From Microcoleus sp. FACHB-68 (GTDB taxonomy: Bacteria; Cyanobacteriota; Cyanobacteriia; Cyanobacteriales; Oscillatoriaceae), in assembly GCF_014695715.1 (NCBI RefSeq), contig NZ_JACJOT010000008.1, forward strand, positions 248,001-312,000: 64,000 bases of DNA, written 5' to 3'. The position numbers and the translations under genes were made by a program. The notes below the pieces were generated by a model, which was not told where the DNA came from, did not search any database, and saw only the letters and a program-made list of their open reading frames with translations. Every line of letters begins with the position of its first letter. The first letter of the stretch is position 1. Positions 49,646-59,106 of the stretch are shown here, one piece after another.

Positions 49646-52600
49646 ATGGTTCACATCAAGCGTCTGGAACTCACCAACTTTAAATCCTTTGGCGGCACAA
49701 CAGCGATTCCGCTGCTGCCGGTGTTTACCGTCGTTTCGGGACCCAATGGATCGGGCAAATCAAATATTCTCGATGCACTGCTGTTTGCCCTCGGACTTTC
49801 CACCTCCAAAGGGATGCGGGCAGAACGGTTGCCCGATTTGGTCAACAACACCCAAAACCCGCGCGGTACAATCGAAGCCAGCGTCACCGTCACCTTCGAT
49901 CTCACCGATGAACCGGCTTTCCTAGAAGAAAAAGAGGATCAAGAATTCTGGGGAGAAACGGAAAATGGGAATGGGAAAAGCGCCGAAACCGAAGAAACTC
50001 CCCCACCGGCACTCCCCTCTCCCCCTTCTACCAGTGAGTGGAGTGTGACGCGCAAACTTCGCGTTACCAAACAAGGCACCTATACCTCCAACTATTACAT
50101 CAACGGCAGCCCCTGCACCCTCACGGAACTGCACGAACAACTCAACCGGCTGCGAATTTATCCAGAAGGCTACAACGTTGTACTCCAGGGGGATGTCACC
50201 AGCATCATTTCCATGAACCCCCGTGAACGGCGAGAGATTATTGACGAACTCGCCGGCGTTGCAGCTTTTGATCGAAAAATAGTTCTGGCTAAAGAAAAGT
50301 TAGACGAAGTTAAAGAACACGAAGAACGTAGCCGTATTGTCGAAAAAGAACTGATCGCCCAGCGAGATCGCTTGGCATCGGATCGCAGCAAAGCGGAAAA
50401 ATACCAAAAGCTGCGAGTAGAACTCCACGAAAAAGAACAATTAGAAATTGTCCTCGTGTGGCGTCAGCTGCAACAGCAGGAGTGGCAACTTCGAGAACAT
50501 ATCGAAGCCGGTGAACGCACTTGCAACGACCTTACCGCTCAAATTAGCACCCTTACAGAAGAAATTTCTCAGGCAACGGCAGAACTCGACCGGCTTAACG
50601 CTTGCGTCAAAGCTTTGGGAGAAGAAGAACTCCTCTCGGTGCAATCTACCCTAGCCAGTCAGGCAGCGGAAAACCGGCAACTGCAAAACCGCCGGCAAGA
50701 ACTGGAAACCGCCCAACGGGAAACAGAAAATTACTTATCACAAACTGAGAAAAAAGTCAAGGAATATCGGCAAACTCTCGAACAACTTACCCAACAGCAT
50801 CTTCTAGAGACAAAAGCCCTCGCCAGCCGGCAACAAGAACGGGATGAAGCCCAGCAAATCCTTAACGAGCTGCGAGTAAAATCTGAAACAAGCGCCGACG
50901 CCTCCGAAGCCTGGGTGCAACAGCAAACCGAACTACACCGGCAGATAGAAACTCTACAGCAAAGCCTCAATCCCCAGCGCACCGAACAAGCAAAACTGCG
51001 GGAACGTGCCGATCAGCTAGAACGCCAACTCCAAGAGCAAAGCCAATCCTTGCAAACCTTGGAGGCAGAACTTGCCGGCAAACAAGCTCATCTGGCAGAT
51101 AACCAACAAACGCGCCATCCCGTATCCCAGCAGCAGGTTGAATTTTTAACCCAGGCGGTTGCTGCTGCTGAACAAGAACTGCAAACCCAGCAAGAAACCC
51201 AAAAGCGCCTGCTAGGCGAACAGCGGGAAAAACAGCGCCAGCTTGATAAACTGGAAGCCCAAGCCCAAGCCATGCAAGAAGCAACCGGCACGGGTGCCAG
51301 CCAAGTGATTACCGCCGCAGGCATCCGAGGCGTGTGTGGTTCAGTTGCTCAGTTGGGACGCACCGAACCCCGCTTTCAGTTAGCCTTGGAAACCGCTGCG
51401 GGGGGGCGTTTGGGAAATTTAGTCGTAGAAGATGATAGCGTTGCCGCCGCCGCGATTGCATTGCTGAAACAAAAACGAGCCGGTCGTGCCACCTTCCTCC
51501 CCCTGAATAAAATTCGCCCAGGCCGGTTTTCCCCGCTGAATCAGTTAAACCAAGCCTTGGGATTCATTGACTATGCGATCAATTTAATTGATTGCGATCC
51601 CCGCTATGACGACGTTTTTGCCTATGTTTTCGGAAATACCGCCGTTTTCGACATCTTAGACAATGGCCGTCGCTATCTCGGCCAGATTCGCATTGTTACG
51701 CTCGAAGGCGATATCCTCGAAAGCACCGGCGCAATGACCGGCGGTAGCACCGGCAGTGCCGGTTCACGCTTGCACTTTGGCACCGGCACTGCAACTGAAT
51801 CCGGCGAAATCCCGGCCTTACGCTCCCGTTTGCAAGAAATTGAGCAAATTTTAGAACGCTGCACGGCAGCCATTACCCAAGCAACCGTAGCCGTAAAAGC
51901 GCGAAATCAGGAGTTAATCGAAGCCAAACAGCAGCAGCGGGAAAGCCAGTTAAAATCTGAGCAAATTCAAACAGAAATCAAAAATTTAACCGCACAACAA
52001 GAACAATTGCGGTTGCAACTGGTTAAAAATAACCAAGAGCTATCCGACGCCCAAGGCCGGCTATATATCTTAGAAGTCGAGTTGCCGGCGCAAGAAGCTC
52101 AACTGCAACAACACCGGCAAGCCTTAGCCGAACTTGAACAATCGCAAACGCATAGTGAATGGCAGCAAATCCAAGTCAGCATCCGTGCTCAAGAAGCCAA
52201 AGTTAATGACTGCCTAAAAGCCGTACGCTCAGTTGAGCAAACTCTGCAAGACTTGGAAAATCAGCGCCAGCGTCTAGAAGAGAAAATTCAAGAAAGCCAC
52301 CAACGGCTGGAAGAATATAACTCCCAGCGCTCAACCCAACAACAGCAAAACTCAGCACTCACCACTCAGCACTTAACACTACAGCAGCAAATTGTCCAGA
52401 CAAAAGCATCACTAGCTTTGTTAGAAGAGAAGTTAGGGGAAGAGAAACAGGCGCGGGATCTGGCAGAGTCTCAACTGCGAGAGCGACATTTGGCTAAACA
52501 ACAGCGGGACTGGCAGCTGCAAAAACACCAGGAAAACCAGCAAGCGCGTCGGGAAAAACTGGAAACCCTGCATGAAGAATTGCAGGCGAAACAGGCGGAA

Positions 52601-53308
52601 TTGCCCGATCCCCTGCCGGCAATCCCGGAAAAAGTCGATGCCAAAGACCTTTCAGCCTTGCAGCAAGACGTGCGATCCCTGCAAAAACGCTTGCAAGCAA
52701 TGGAGCCGGTGAATATGCTGGCGCTGGAGGAATATGAGCGTACGCAAACACGTCTGGATGAATTAAGTCAGAAATTGGCAACATTAGAAGGCGAACGCAC
52801 GGAACTGCTGTTGCGGATCGAAAACTTCACAACCCTGCGGCTGCGTGCGTTTAAAGAAGCGTTTGACGCCGTTAACGAAAACTTTCAGACGATTTTTGCC
52901 GAACTTTCCGACGGGGATGGCTACCTGCAACTGGATGATCCCGAAGATCCGTTCAGTGCCGGCCTGAATCTCGTCGCTCACCCCAAAGGGAAGCCGGTGC
53001 AGCGCCTCGCATCCATGTCTGGGGGCGAAAAATCCCTCACCGCCCTCAGCTTTATCTTTGCCCTGCAACGTTACCGCCCGTCTCCGTTCTATGCTTTTGA
53101 TGAAGTTGATATGTTCTTAGATGGAGCAAATGTAGAGCGATTAGCTAAAATGATCAAACAACAAGCACAACAGGCGCAATTTATTGTCGTCAGTCTCCGC
53201 CGGCCTATGATTGAATCTTCTGAGCGTACCATTGGCGTTACGCAAGCCAGGGGAGCCTACACGCAAGTGATTGGACTGAACCTACAGTCTAAAAGTGCAT
53301 CTGTGTGA
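49646..53308 (+). CDS. smc: Chromosome segregation ATPase SMC
   Basis: 1220 residues, normal for SMC. Walker A GPNGSGKSN is at 32-40; a long N-terminal coiled coil (about 190-510) leads to the hinge (about 535-690, with GVCGSVAQLGRTEPRFQLAL and GAMTGGSTG), then a second coiled coil and the C-terminal head with signature SMSGGEKSLTALSF and Walker B FYAFDEVDMFLD. SMC forms a ring-shaped dimer that condenses and segregates the chromosome, normally with ScpA and ScpB (not in this window). A heptad DNA repeat adds a segment in the second coiled coil. A PRC-barrel gene follows, a recurrent order in cyanobacteria. Confidence 0.96.
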   Translation: MVHIKRLELTNFKSFGGTTAIPLLPVFTVVSGPNGSGKSNILDALLFALGLSTSKGMRAERLPDLVNNTQNPRGTIEASVTVTFDLTDEPAFLEEKEDQEFWGETENGNGKSAETEETPPPALPSPPSTSEWSVTRKLRVTKQGTYTSNYYINGSPCTLTELHEQLNRLRIYPEGYNVVLQGDVTSIISMNPRERREIIDELAGVAAFDRKIVLAKEKLDEVKEHEERSRIVEKELIAQRDRLASDRSKAEKYQKLRVELHEKEQLEIVLVWRQLQQQEWQLREHIEAGERTCNDLTAQISTLTEEISQATAELDRLNACVKALGEEELLSVQSTLASQAAENRQLQNRRQELETAQRETENYLSQTEKKVKEYRQTLEQLTQQHLLETKALASRQQERDEAQQILNELRVKSETSADASEAWVQQQTELHRQIETLQQSLNPQRTEQAKLRERADQLERQLQEQSQSLQTLEAELAGKQAHLADNQQTRHPVSQQQVEFLTQAVAAAEQELQTQQETQKRLLGEQREKQRQLDKLEAQAQAMQEATGTGASQVITAAGIRGVCGSVAQLGRTEPRFQLALETAAGGRLGNLVVEDDSVAAAAIALLKQKRAGRATFLPLNKIRPGRFSPLNQLNQALGFIDYAINLIDCDPRYDDVFAYVFGNTAVFDILDNGRRYLGQIRIVTLEGDILESTGAMTGGSTGSAGSRLHFGTGTATESGEIPALRSRLQEIEQILERCTAAITQATVAVKARNQELIEAKQQQRESQLKSEQIQTEIKNLTAQQEQLRLQLVKNNQELSDAQGRLYILEVELPAQEAQLQQHRQALAELEQSQTHSEWQQIQVSIRAQEAKVNDCLKAVRSVEQTLQDLENQRQRLEEKIQESHQRLEEYNSQRSTQQQQNSALTTQHLTLQQQIVQTKASLALLEEKLGEEKQARDLAESQLRERHLAKQQRDWQLQKHQENQQARREKLETLHEELQAKQAELPDPLPAIPEKVDAKDLSALQQDVRSLQKRLQAMEPVNMLALEEYERTQTRLDELSQKLATLEGERTELLLRIENFTTLRLRAFKEAFDAVNENFQTIFAELSDGDGYLQLDDPEDPFSAGLNLVAHPKGKPVQRLASMSGGEKSLTALSFIFALQRYRPSPFYAFDEVDMFLDGANVERLAKMIKQQAQQAQFIVVSLRRPMIESSERTIGVTQARGAYTQVIGLNLQSKSASV
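52349..52376. repeat. Four (C/A)ACTCAG heptads inside smc
   Basis: AACTCAG, CACTCAC, CACTCAG, CACTTAA; encodes NSALTTQHLTLQ in the C-terminal coiled coil near residues 902-913. The peptide matches the repeat-derived peptide in NRPS2 (DSALSTQHSAL), and no such peptide is expected from SMC itself. Confidence 0.75.
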
Positions 53309-53447
53309 TTTTTTTACAGTTACTATGTAATTAGTCTGAAGTCCAGGGTATCGGTGAGCGACCAAAAATCGCTGCAAGCCGGCAAAGGACACTCAGACAA
53401 AGATACAAAGGACAATATTAGGATTCGAGAGCAGGACTCGAGCAAGA

Positions 53448-54461
53448 ATGACATCTGAACAAATCCGGCAACGCTCAGACCTCTTAAATACCCAAGTGAT
53501 CACCCGCACCACCGGCAAGCGCCTAGGGGTGGTTAAGGAGCTATTAGTAGACATTGATCGGCGGGAGGTTGTGGCACTCGGTTTACGAGACAACCTGCTC
53601 TCGGTCGCTGGAATGCCCCGGTTTATGCTCCTCACCAGCATCCGGCAGATGGGCGACGTGATTTTAGTTGAGGATGAAAACGTCATTGAAGATATTGACG
53701 TTGACGCCTACAGCAGTTTGATCGGCAGCGAAGTGATCACCGAAACCGGCGAACTGTTGGGCAAAGTGCGCGGCTTCAAATTCAACACAGACACCGGCAC
53801 TGTCGTTTCCCTCATCCTGGCTTCGATAGGCGTTCCGCTGATTCCCGACCAAGTAATCAGTACCTACGAACTGCCGATCGAGGAAATTGTCAGCAGTGGC
53901 CCAAACCGGCTGATCGTCTTTGAAGGGGCAGAAGAACGCCTCGTTCAATTAACAGTCGGCGTCCTAGAACGTTTGGGCATTGGCCAAGCGCCTTGGGAAC
54001 GGGAAGAAGAAGAAACTTATTATGCGCCGGTGGCCCGACCGGAAAACCAATTGGGCACCGGCATCCCCCTCCGCACCCCAGAACCCGTTCGCAGAAGCGA
54101 GCCGGTGGTGCAAGCAGCCTGGGATGAAGATGATTGGGAAGAACCGCAACCCGAACCGATTATCGTCCGCCCCTCCCTACGCCAGCAACCGTCTGAATCG
54201 ATTTACTACGAAGAAGACCTAGAAGAAGAAGAAAACTGGCGCGAAGCCTCCGTGCGGGACGAGTACGAGGAAGAATACGATGATCGCGGCTACACTCCAG
54301 CCAAGGTCTACGAGGACGAGTACGAAGAAGAGTATGAGTACGAGGATATAGAGGCCGATGCCTGGGCAGATGATGAATCACCCAAGCCTTATCAAGCCCC
54401 CCGCCTCAACATCCCAGAGAAAACCAAGCTGCCAGAGTACGAAGAGGAAACAGGGTACTAG
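53448..54461 (+). CDS. PRC-barrel domain protein with acidic tail
   Basis: 337 residues. Two PRC-barrel domains: about 10-80 (NTQVITRTTGKRLGVVKELL) and about 92-165 (IGSEVITETGELLGKVRGF). From about 190 to the end the chain is very acidic and Tyr/Glu-rich (EEEYEYEDIEADAWADDE), probably disordered. PRC barrels are small beta-barrels known from photosynthetic reaction centres and RimM, used for protein or RNA contacts. Its position directly behind smc suggests an auxiliary chromosome or division role, by context only. Confidence 0.82.
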   Translation: MTSEQIRQRSDLLNTQVITRTTGKRLGVVKELLVDIDRREVVALGLRDNLLSVAGMPRFMLLTSIRQMGDVILVEDENVIEDIDVDAYSSLIGSEVITETGELLGKVRGFKFNTDTGTVVSLILASIGVPLIPDQVISTYELPIEEIVSSGPNRLIVFEGAEERLVQLTVGVLERLGIGQAPWEREEEETYYAPVARPENQLGTGIPLRTPEPVRRSEPVVQAAWDEDDWEEPQPEPIIVRPSLRQQPSESIYYEEDLEEEENWREASVRDEYEEEYDDRGYTPAKVYEDEYEEEYEYEDIEADAWADDESPKPYQAPRLNIPEKTKLPEYEEETGY

Positions 54462-54463
54462 AG

Positions 54464-54567
54464 GTTAGGGGCTAGGGACGAGGGACGAGGGAAGTAAAGA
54501 AAAATGCCCCTCGGCACTCCTCATTCCCCATGCCCCATGCCCTATGCCCCATGCCCCATGCCCCATG
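54464..54567. repeat. Two heptad runs between the PRC-barrel gene and the PBP4 gene
   Basis: GTTAGGG, GCTAGGG, ACGAGGG, ACGAGGG (54464-54491) and, after a spacer, six CCCCATG-type units (54526-54567, one CCCTATG). They fill the short gap between convergent genes and end 11 bases before the PBP4 stop. Confidence 0.8.
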
Positions 54568-54577
54568 CCCAATTCCC

Positions 54578-56083
54578 TTAACAAGAACGCAAACGAGTCA
54601 ATAACAGTACAATCTCATCAATTGCTTGACGCTGTTGGCCGGCAGATTGATGAGATTGATTCACGATAATGCTAAAAACTAAAGGCGGATAGTTCAGCGG
54701 GCGGGCATATCCTGACAACGCTGAAACCCCGGTAACGGTGCCGGTTTTCGCTTGAACAATTCCTTGGGCGGTTGTATCGCGAAAACGATAGGTGAGAGTG
54801 CCACTGACACCGGCAACGGGCAATGAAGTTTGATAAATCTCTGCTGCCGCTGAATTTGCCATTGCCCGAAGAGTTTGCACCAAAGCTTCTGGGCTGACTA
54901 AGTTATGACGGGACAACCCAGAACCATCTTCTGGGACGTAGCTTTCTGCGTTAACACCTAATTGAGTTAAGGTGGCTTTGATCGCTTCTAAACCGGCATC
55001 TGCGGTATCTTTGCCGGCCATCGCTGCATCTGCCTTGGCAACGGTACCGAGGGAACGCAGCAACACCTCTGCATACAGATTATTACTCTCCTGGTTCGTC
55101 TTCATCACCAGTTCAGACAACGGCGGGGATTCAACCGCCGCTAACTCCACTTCACCGGCAGTTGGGGTGCCGGCGGCGATTTGTGCTCGCCCCACAGCAA
55201 TTCCCTCGGCTGCTAATGCTTGCTGGAAGCGCTGCAAAAAGTTTTCTGCGGGGTTGACAATTGCGACAGCGACCTCTTCCGGTTCTGCGCCGGCACGCAA
55301 CTGACCTTTAATTCGCAAGATAGGCCGGCTGAAATCGCGCCCTACCTCTAAAAACTCCGGTTCATTTGGCCCAACCGTCACCGAATCGTTCTCAACTCGC
55401 CACCCCCTAGCTTCTTTGGGATCATCCCAAGTGACGCGTAAGGGTTGACCGGCAGCTTGGGGGGAGAGCGTCAAATTAATCGCATTTTCATTAACAATTA
55501 AACTATTCACCGGCGCACCATAGCCGGCTTGCACATCTTCCCATTCCCAATTCGGGTTCACCGGCTGCCCTTGAAAATAACCATCCTCAACAACCATCTG
55601 CCCGACTTGGCGAATTCCCCGACTCTTCAGCTGTTGCGCCAAACTCGCCAGATGGGAATCCGTTAAGCTGGGATCGCCGCGCCCCACAACCCGCAAAGAC
55701 ACCTCTCCTCCATTGACGGGAGTTCCATAAACCGAGGTGCGAATGCGAAATTGAGTCCCCAGTTTCGCCAAAGCAGCAGCAGTGGTAAGCAGTTTTTCAT
55801 TGGATGCCGGGATGAAATAGTCTTCTCCTTGCCGGTTGTACAGCGTTTGGCCATCTGTGGGGGAAAGCGGTTCCACGAGAATTCCCCAACGCGCCCGACT
55901 GAACTGGGGGCGGTTAGCGATGGCATCAATCGCATCGGGCAACTGCGCCGGACAGATCGGCTGCGTTGCTGGTGGTGTTTTTTGCGTCTGGGCAGATGCC
56001 GGCACCCCTGCCCATTGCGAACCCAGAATTAGCAGCAGCGCACCAATGGGCTGAGCGAAATTTGCCATCCATTTAACAATCAT
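54578..56083 (-). CDS. dacB: D-alanyl-D-alanine carboxypeptidase/endopeptidase (PBP4, peptidase S13)
   Basis: 501 residues. A signal peptide at 1-32 (ANFAQPIGALLLILGSQW, then PASAQ) directs it to the periplasm. The active-site serine motif SNEK is S94-K97 (IPASNEKLLTTAA), the SxN motif is in NQESNNLYAEVLL near 334, and KTG is in VQAKTGTVTG near 446. S13 enzymes trim or cut peptidoglycan peptide cross-links. Length and motif spacing, with a large insert between motifs one and two, are normal for the class. Confidence 0.92.
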   Translation of the reverse strand: MIVKWMANFAQPIGALLLILGSQWAGVPASAQTQKTPPATQPICPAQLPDAIDAIANRPQFSRARWGILVEPLSPTDGQTLYNRQGEDYFIPASNEKLLTTAAALAKLGTQFRIRTSVYGTPVNGGEVSLRVVGRGDPSLTDSHLASLAQQLKSRGIRQVGQMVVEDGYFQGQPVNPNWEWEDVQAGYGAPVNSLIVNENAINLTLSPQAAGQPLRVTWDDPKEARGWRVENDSVTVGPNEPEFLEVGRDFSRPILRIKGQLRAGAEPEEVAVAIVNPAENFLQRFQQALAAEGIAVGRAQIAAGTPTAGEVELAAVESPPLSELVMKTNQESNNLYAEVLLRSLGTVAKADAAMAGKDTADAGLEAIKATLTQLGVNAESYVPEDGSGLSRHNLVSPEALVQTLRAMANSAAAEIYQTSLPVAGVSGTLTYRFRDTTAQGIVQAKTGTVTGVSALSGYARPLNYPPLVFSIIVNQSHQSAGQQRQAIDEIVLLLTRLRSC

Positions 56084-56851
56084 AGGAAATATTAGAAAGT
56101 ATTTTTGAACTATACGGCGGAGGAATCTGCCCTATAAACTTCGCACATTACAGCTTCACTCCCGTAAAAAGCCGGCGTAAATTTAAATGAGTTTCCAATG
56201 ACTTAAAGTGTTTGAGAAAAGGCTTCCGGCTGCAAAGACACTGAGATGAAATGTCTTGCCGGTCTTCGCTGTGGATCTAAATCAAATAAGCTATCGAGCC
56301 GATTTTAATTGTTATCTTTCAGCATTCCTCTAAAACTTAGAATTTTTTAGCAGACTTTTGATAAATTTTATTAGTAGGGTTTCAAAAACACAAAACATCT
56401 AGATAAAACAAAATAAAATTGATGGGTAGACAAATTCATGCAAGAAATATCTTTAAACAAGTATTCAAAATTGTCTAATAAAAGAAGAGTTTTAAATCGG
56501 TTTGAATCGAAAAAATCAAGTTTTATTAACCGGCTGTGCAGATCATTTGAGCAAGCGAGCGGCAGTTAAGGTGAAAGTAAAAAAAAGGGGTGCAGAGGAA
56601 ACCCTCTATCCGAAGCGATCAATTAGTTTTTTGTTTTTGCTTACTCGTGTGTTTTCAAATGCTTTGGGGATCGAGCCGGCAAATTATTGGCGCAATTGCT
56701 CAGACGCGAGGGAGAAGCGCTTAAGTTTTTTTTAACAAAAATCCCCAAGAAAAATAATTCTCTCTTATGGCAGAGGGCACAGACTGCCCGGTTGTATGTA
56801 AAGTCTTTAGGATAGCCAAGACTATAGAATACTCATGGTTAGACTGAGCTT
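56084..56851. other. 768-bp gap between divergent genes
   Basis: No supported gene; a 77-residue frame at 56502-56735 has no family features. The stretch 56330-56480 is AT-rich. It should hold promoters for dacB (left) and for the gene at 56852 (right). No tRNA, hairpin terminator or repeat recognised. Confidence 0.35.
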
Positions 56852-58057
56852 ATGAAAACACGCAATCAAAATCTTGAAACGTCTAACGGAACCCCCGAAA
56901 GTAAACGTCGTGGCAGCAGTTTAAACAGCTTTTTGGCGGGCGGGGCAACGGTACTGGTGCTGTTGCTTGCCGGCGGTGCGTTCTTACTGTATCAAGCCAT
57001 GAAAGGCGATAGGGTGAACGAACCTGTCAGCCCTGCAGTGAATAATACAGTAGAAACCACCTCCCCTCCCCCGCTTCTAGAAACGCCGGTTCCCCCACCG
57101 GCAGTTAATACGGGTGGGCTTCGACCGGGACAATTTGCAGTGGCGGCTTTTGGAGATAAGGCAAGAGTTGAATTACTTTCTGTGCGACGAGTTCCCGGAA
57201 AAGCTGAAGAGGTGCGGGTCGAGATGCGAGTCGATCGTCTTGCGGATGAAGCTGCCGGTGAAATTATTGACGTGGGGGCAACAAGCGCTCGTAATTCAGA
57301 CACCTTCGATACTTACCAACCCATCGATCCCCTAAATCGCTCATCGGGATTAATTTCTTTATTTGAGTTGCGTCGCGGGCAGCCGGTGGAAGGGTATGCG
57401 GTGTTGAATGTCCCCCCAACGGTGAATGTGATTGATGTCGTTATCGAAAACGTCGGTGTGTTTAAAAAAGTTCCGATCGCACCGGCAGGGCAAGGAACTA
57501 ACCCACAAAATAGTTCTTTAGCCAATCCTTCTGTTGGCACATCTACGACGGCCACCTCCCCACTTCCGAAACCGCCTGTTAGCGCCGCTAGTAAAACACC
57601 GGCAGCGCAGGCAACAACCGCCGCGACTCCATCACCGAGTCCTACCGCTGCAGCGCCTCAAGCCGGTGCGGAACTGAAACCGGGCGAGTTTGTCCAACAA
57701 GCCTACGGCACAAAAGGAGAAGTTGAGCTGCTTTCTGTCCAGCGAATTCAAGATCCAGAAACGGGAAATCGTGATGTAGTCAATGTGCAGATGCGAATTC
57801 GCCGCAGTGCGGATCAAGTAGCGGCGACAGACATTATCGGTGTAGGAGAAACAGCCGCCCGTAACCCGCAAACCACCGAATCTTATAAAGCGGTTGATCT
57901 GGTCGAACACTCAACCGGCTCGGTTTCTTTATCCCAACTGCGCCCTAATGCGTCGGCAGATGCTTATGTCTGGCTGAGAGTGCCAGAGAATGTGAAAAGT
58001 CTGGATATCTTTGTCCCAGAAACAGCGGCATTTAAAAATGTGCCAGTCTCTAATTAG
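56852..58057 (+). CDS. Membrane-anchored protein with a duplicated extracytoplasmic domain
   Basis: 401 residues. A hydrophilic start is followed by one membrane segment at about 29-50 (SFLAGGATVLVLLLAGGAFL). Two homologous domains follow: about 88-210 (LRPGQFAVAAFGDKARVELL ... PINPLN-like turn ... VPPTVNVIDVVI) and about 275-400 (LKPGEFVQQAYGTKGEVELL ... VPENVKSLDIFV). They are joined by a Pro/Ala/Thr/Ser-rich linker. The domain resembles small immunoglobulin-like beta sandwiches, which is inference. Function unknown; likely periplasm-facing. Confidence 0.65.
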   Translation: MKTRNQNLETSNGTPESKRRGSSLNSFLAGGATVLVLLLAGGAFLLYQAMKGDRVNEPVSPAVNNTVETTSPPPLLETPVPPPAVNTGGLRPGQFAVAAFGDKARVELLSVRRVPGKAEEVRVEMRVDRLADEAAGEIIDVGATSARNSDTFDTYQPIDPLNRSSGLISLFELRRGQPVEGYAVLNVPPTVNVIDVVIENVGVFKKVPIAPAGQGTNPQNSSLANPSVGTSTTATSPLPKPPVSAASKTPAAQATTAATPSPSPTAAAPQAGAELKPGEFVQQAYGTKGEVELLSVQRIQDPETGNRDVVNVQMRIRRSADQVAATDIIGVGETAARNPQTTESYKAVDLVEHSTGSVSLSQLRPNASADAYVWLRVPENVKSLDIFVPETAAFKNVPVSN

Positions 58058-58074
58058 TTTGTTTTTTTCGTGCC

Positions 58075-58117
58075 TGAGCAGAATGCAAATAAGTTAAGTA
58101 TTGCTGCATTCTGCTCA
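58075..58117. terminator. 13-bp inverted repeat between convergent genes
   Basis: TGAGCAGAATGCA (58075-58087) and its perfect reverse complement TGCATTCTGCTCA (58105-58117) form a strong stem with a 17-base loop. No T-run follows directly on either strand. Its position between two convergent stops supports a termination or RNA-processing role. Confidence 0.6.
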
Positions 58118-58184
58118 AGTGTGAATGCCTAACTTTTTCCCAGAAAGTAAAGTTTTTGATACGACTTTTTAACTCAAAACTTAT

Positions 58185-58212
58185 CACTGAGGACTCAGGA
58201 CTCAGAACTCAG
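58185..58212. repeat. Four GACTCAG heptads at the 3' end of fdhD
   Basis: CACTGAG, GACTCAG, GACTCAG, AACTCAG. The array supplies the last residues (LSSES) and the stop codon of FdhD on the minus strand. Confidence 0.75.
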
Positions 58213-59070
58213 CACTTCTACTGTAACTTTTGCAAGAATTCTCTCTACGGCAGAGTAGACATTGAACCGTTCCCCACGCAGAAATCCGATTAGGGTGATG
58301 CCAAATTCTTGCGCGAGTGCGACGGCTAAACTGCTGGGGGCGGAAACGGCGCAGACAATGGGTACACTGGCAACGAGGCATTTCTGCAATATTTCAAAAC
58401 TTGTTCGCCCACTCACCATTACAATGTTGCTAGAAAGGGGGAGATAATCTCCGAGAATTGCCCAACCGATGAGTTTATCAAGGGCGTTATGCCGGCCTAC
58501 ATCTTCTCGCAGTGCTAACAGTTTACCTTCTGCATCGAATAAAGCTGCTGCGTGTAAGCCGCCGGTGGTGGCGAAAACTCGCTGTGCACTTCGCAACTTT
58601 TCTGGCAGGCTATAAAATATTTCTGTTGAAACTGCCGGCCCTTCAGTAATAACCGGAGAACGTTGCAGACGCAATGCTTCTAAGCTGGTTTTTCCGCACA
58701 CCCCACAAGCGCTGGTTGTGTAAAAGTGGCGTTCCAAACTGACTAAATCTGGGCAGACATTGCCGGCAAGTTCCACATTCACAATATTATCGTGATTTTC
58801 GATATCCACGCCCGGATCGGTGCAGTGAGTCATGCGTTGGATATCTTGCCGGCTGTTAATTACCCCTTCACTGTATAGAAAGCCGGCTGCCAGCTCAAAG
58901 TCATTTCCGGGCGTCCGCATGGTAATTGCAATCGTACGCCTCATGCCGGCGACAATCAAGCGAATTTCTAAGGGTTCTTCTGTGGCAAGACGATCTGAAC
59001 GCGATTGTACTTGCCCATTTTCTACCACCCAGACTTGGGTTTTCGTCTTGCTGCCTGGAGTTGCCTTCAT
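58195..59070 (-). CDS. fdhD: Formate dehydrogenase accessory sulfurtransferase FdhD
   Basis: 291 residues. FdhD passes sulfur to the molybdenum cofactor so that formate dehydrogenase becomes active. Cysteines C122 and C125 in SACGVCGKTS are the conserved reactive pair; EPLEIRLIV, TMRTPGNDFELAAGFLYSEG and the C-terminal LREDVGRHNALDKLIG and VMVSGRTSFEILQK are all typical. The C-terminus is remade by a heptad repeat. A molybdopterin oxidoreductase subunit that would be its client is cut by the window end at 63599-64000. Confidence 0.93.
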   Translation of the reverse strand: MKATPGSKTKTQVWVVENGQVQSRSDRLATEEPLEIRLIVAGMRRTIAITMRTPGNDFELAAGFLYSEGVINSRQDIQRMTHCTDPGVDIENHDNIVNVELAGNVCPDLVSLERHFYTTSACGVCGKTSLEALRLQRSPVITEGPAVSTEIFYSLPEKLRSAQRVFATTGGLHAAALFDAEGKLLALREDVGRHNALDKLIGWAILGDYLPLSSNIVMVSGRTSFEILQKCLVASVPIVCAVSAPSSLAVALAQEFGITLIGFLRGERFNVYSAVERILAKVTVEVLSSES

Positions 59071-59106
59071 TCGTTGGCTTTTCTTGTTTATTTAGCTAGA
59101 TATCTT

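Noticed and set aside
56502-56735. 77-residue frame upstream of the duplicated-domain membrane protein
   Set aside because: No Shine-Dalgarno, basic low-complexity middle and no family features.
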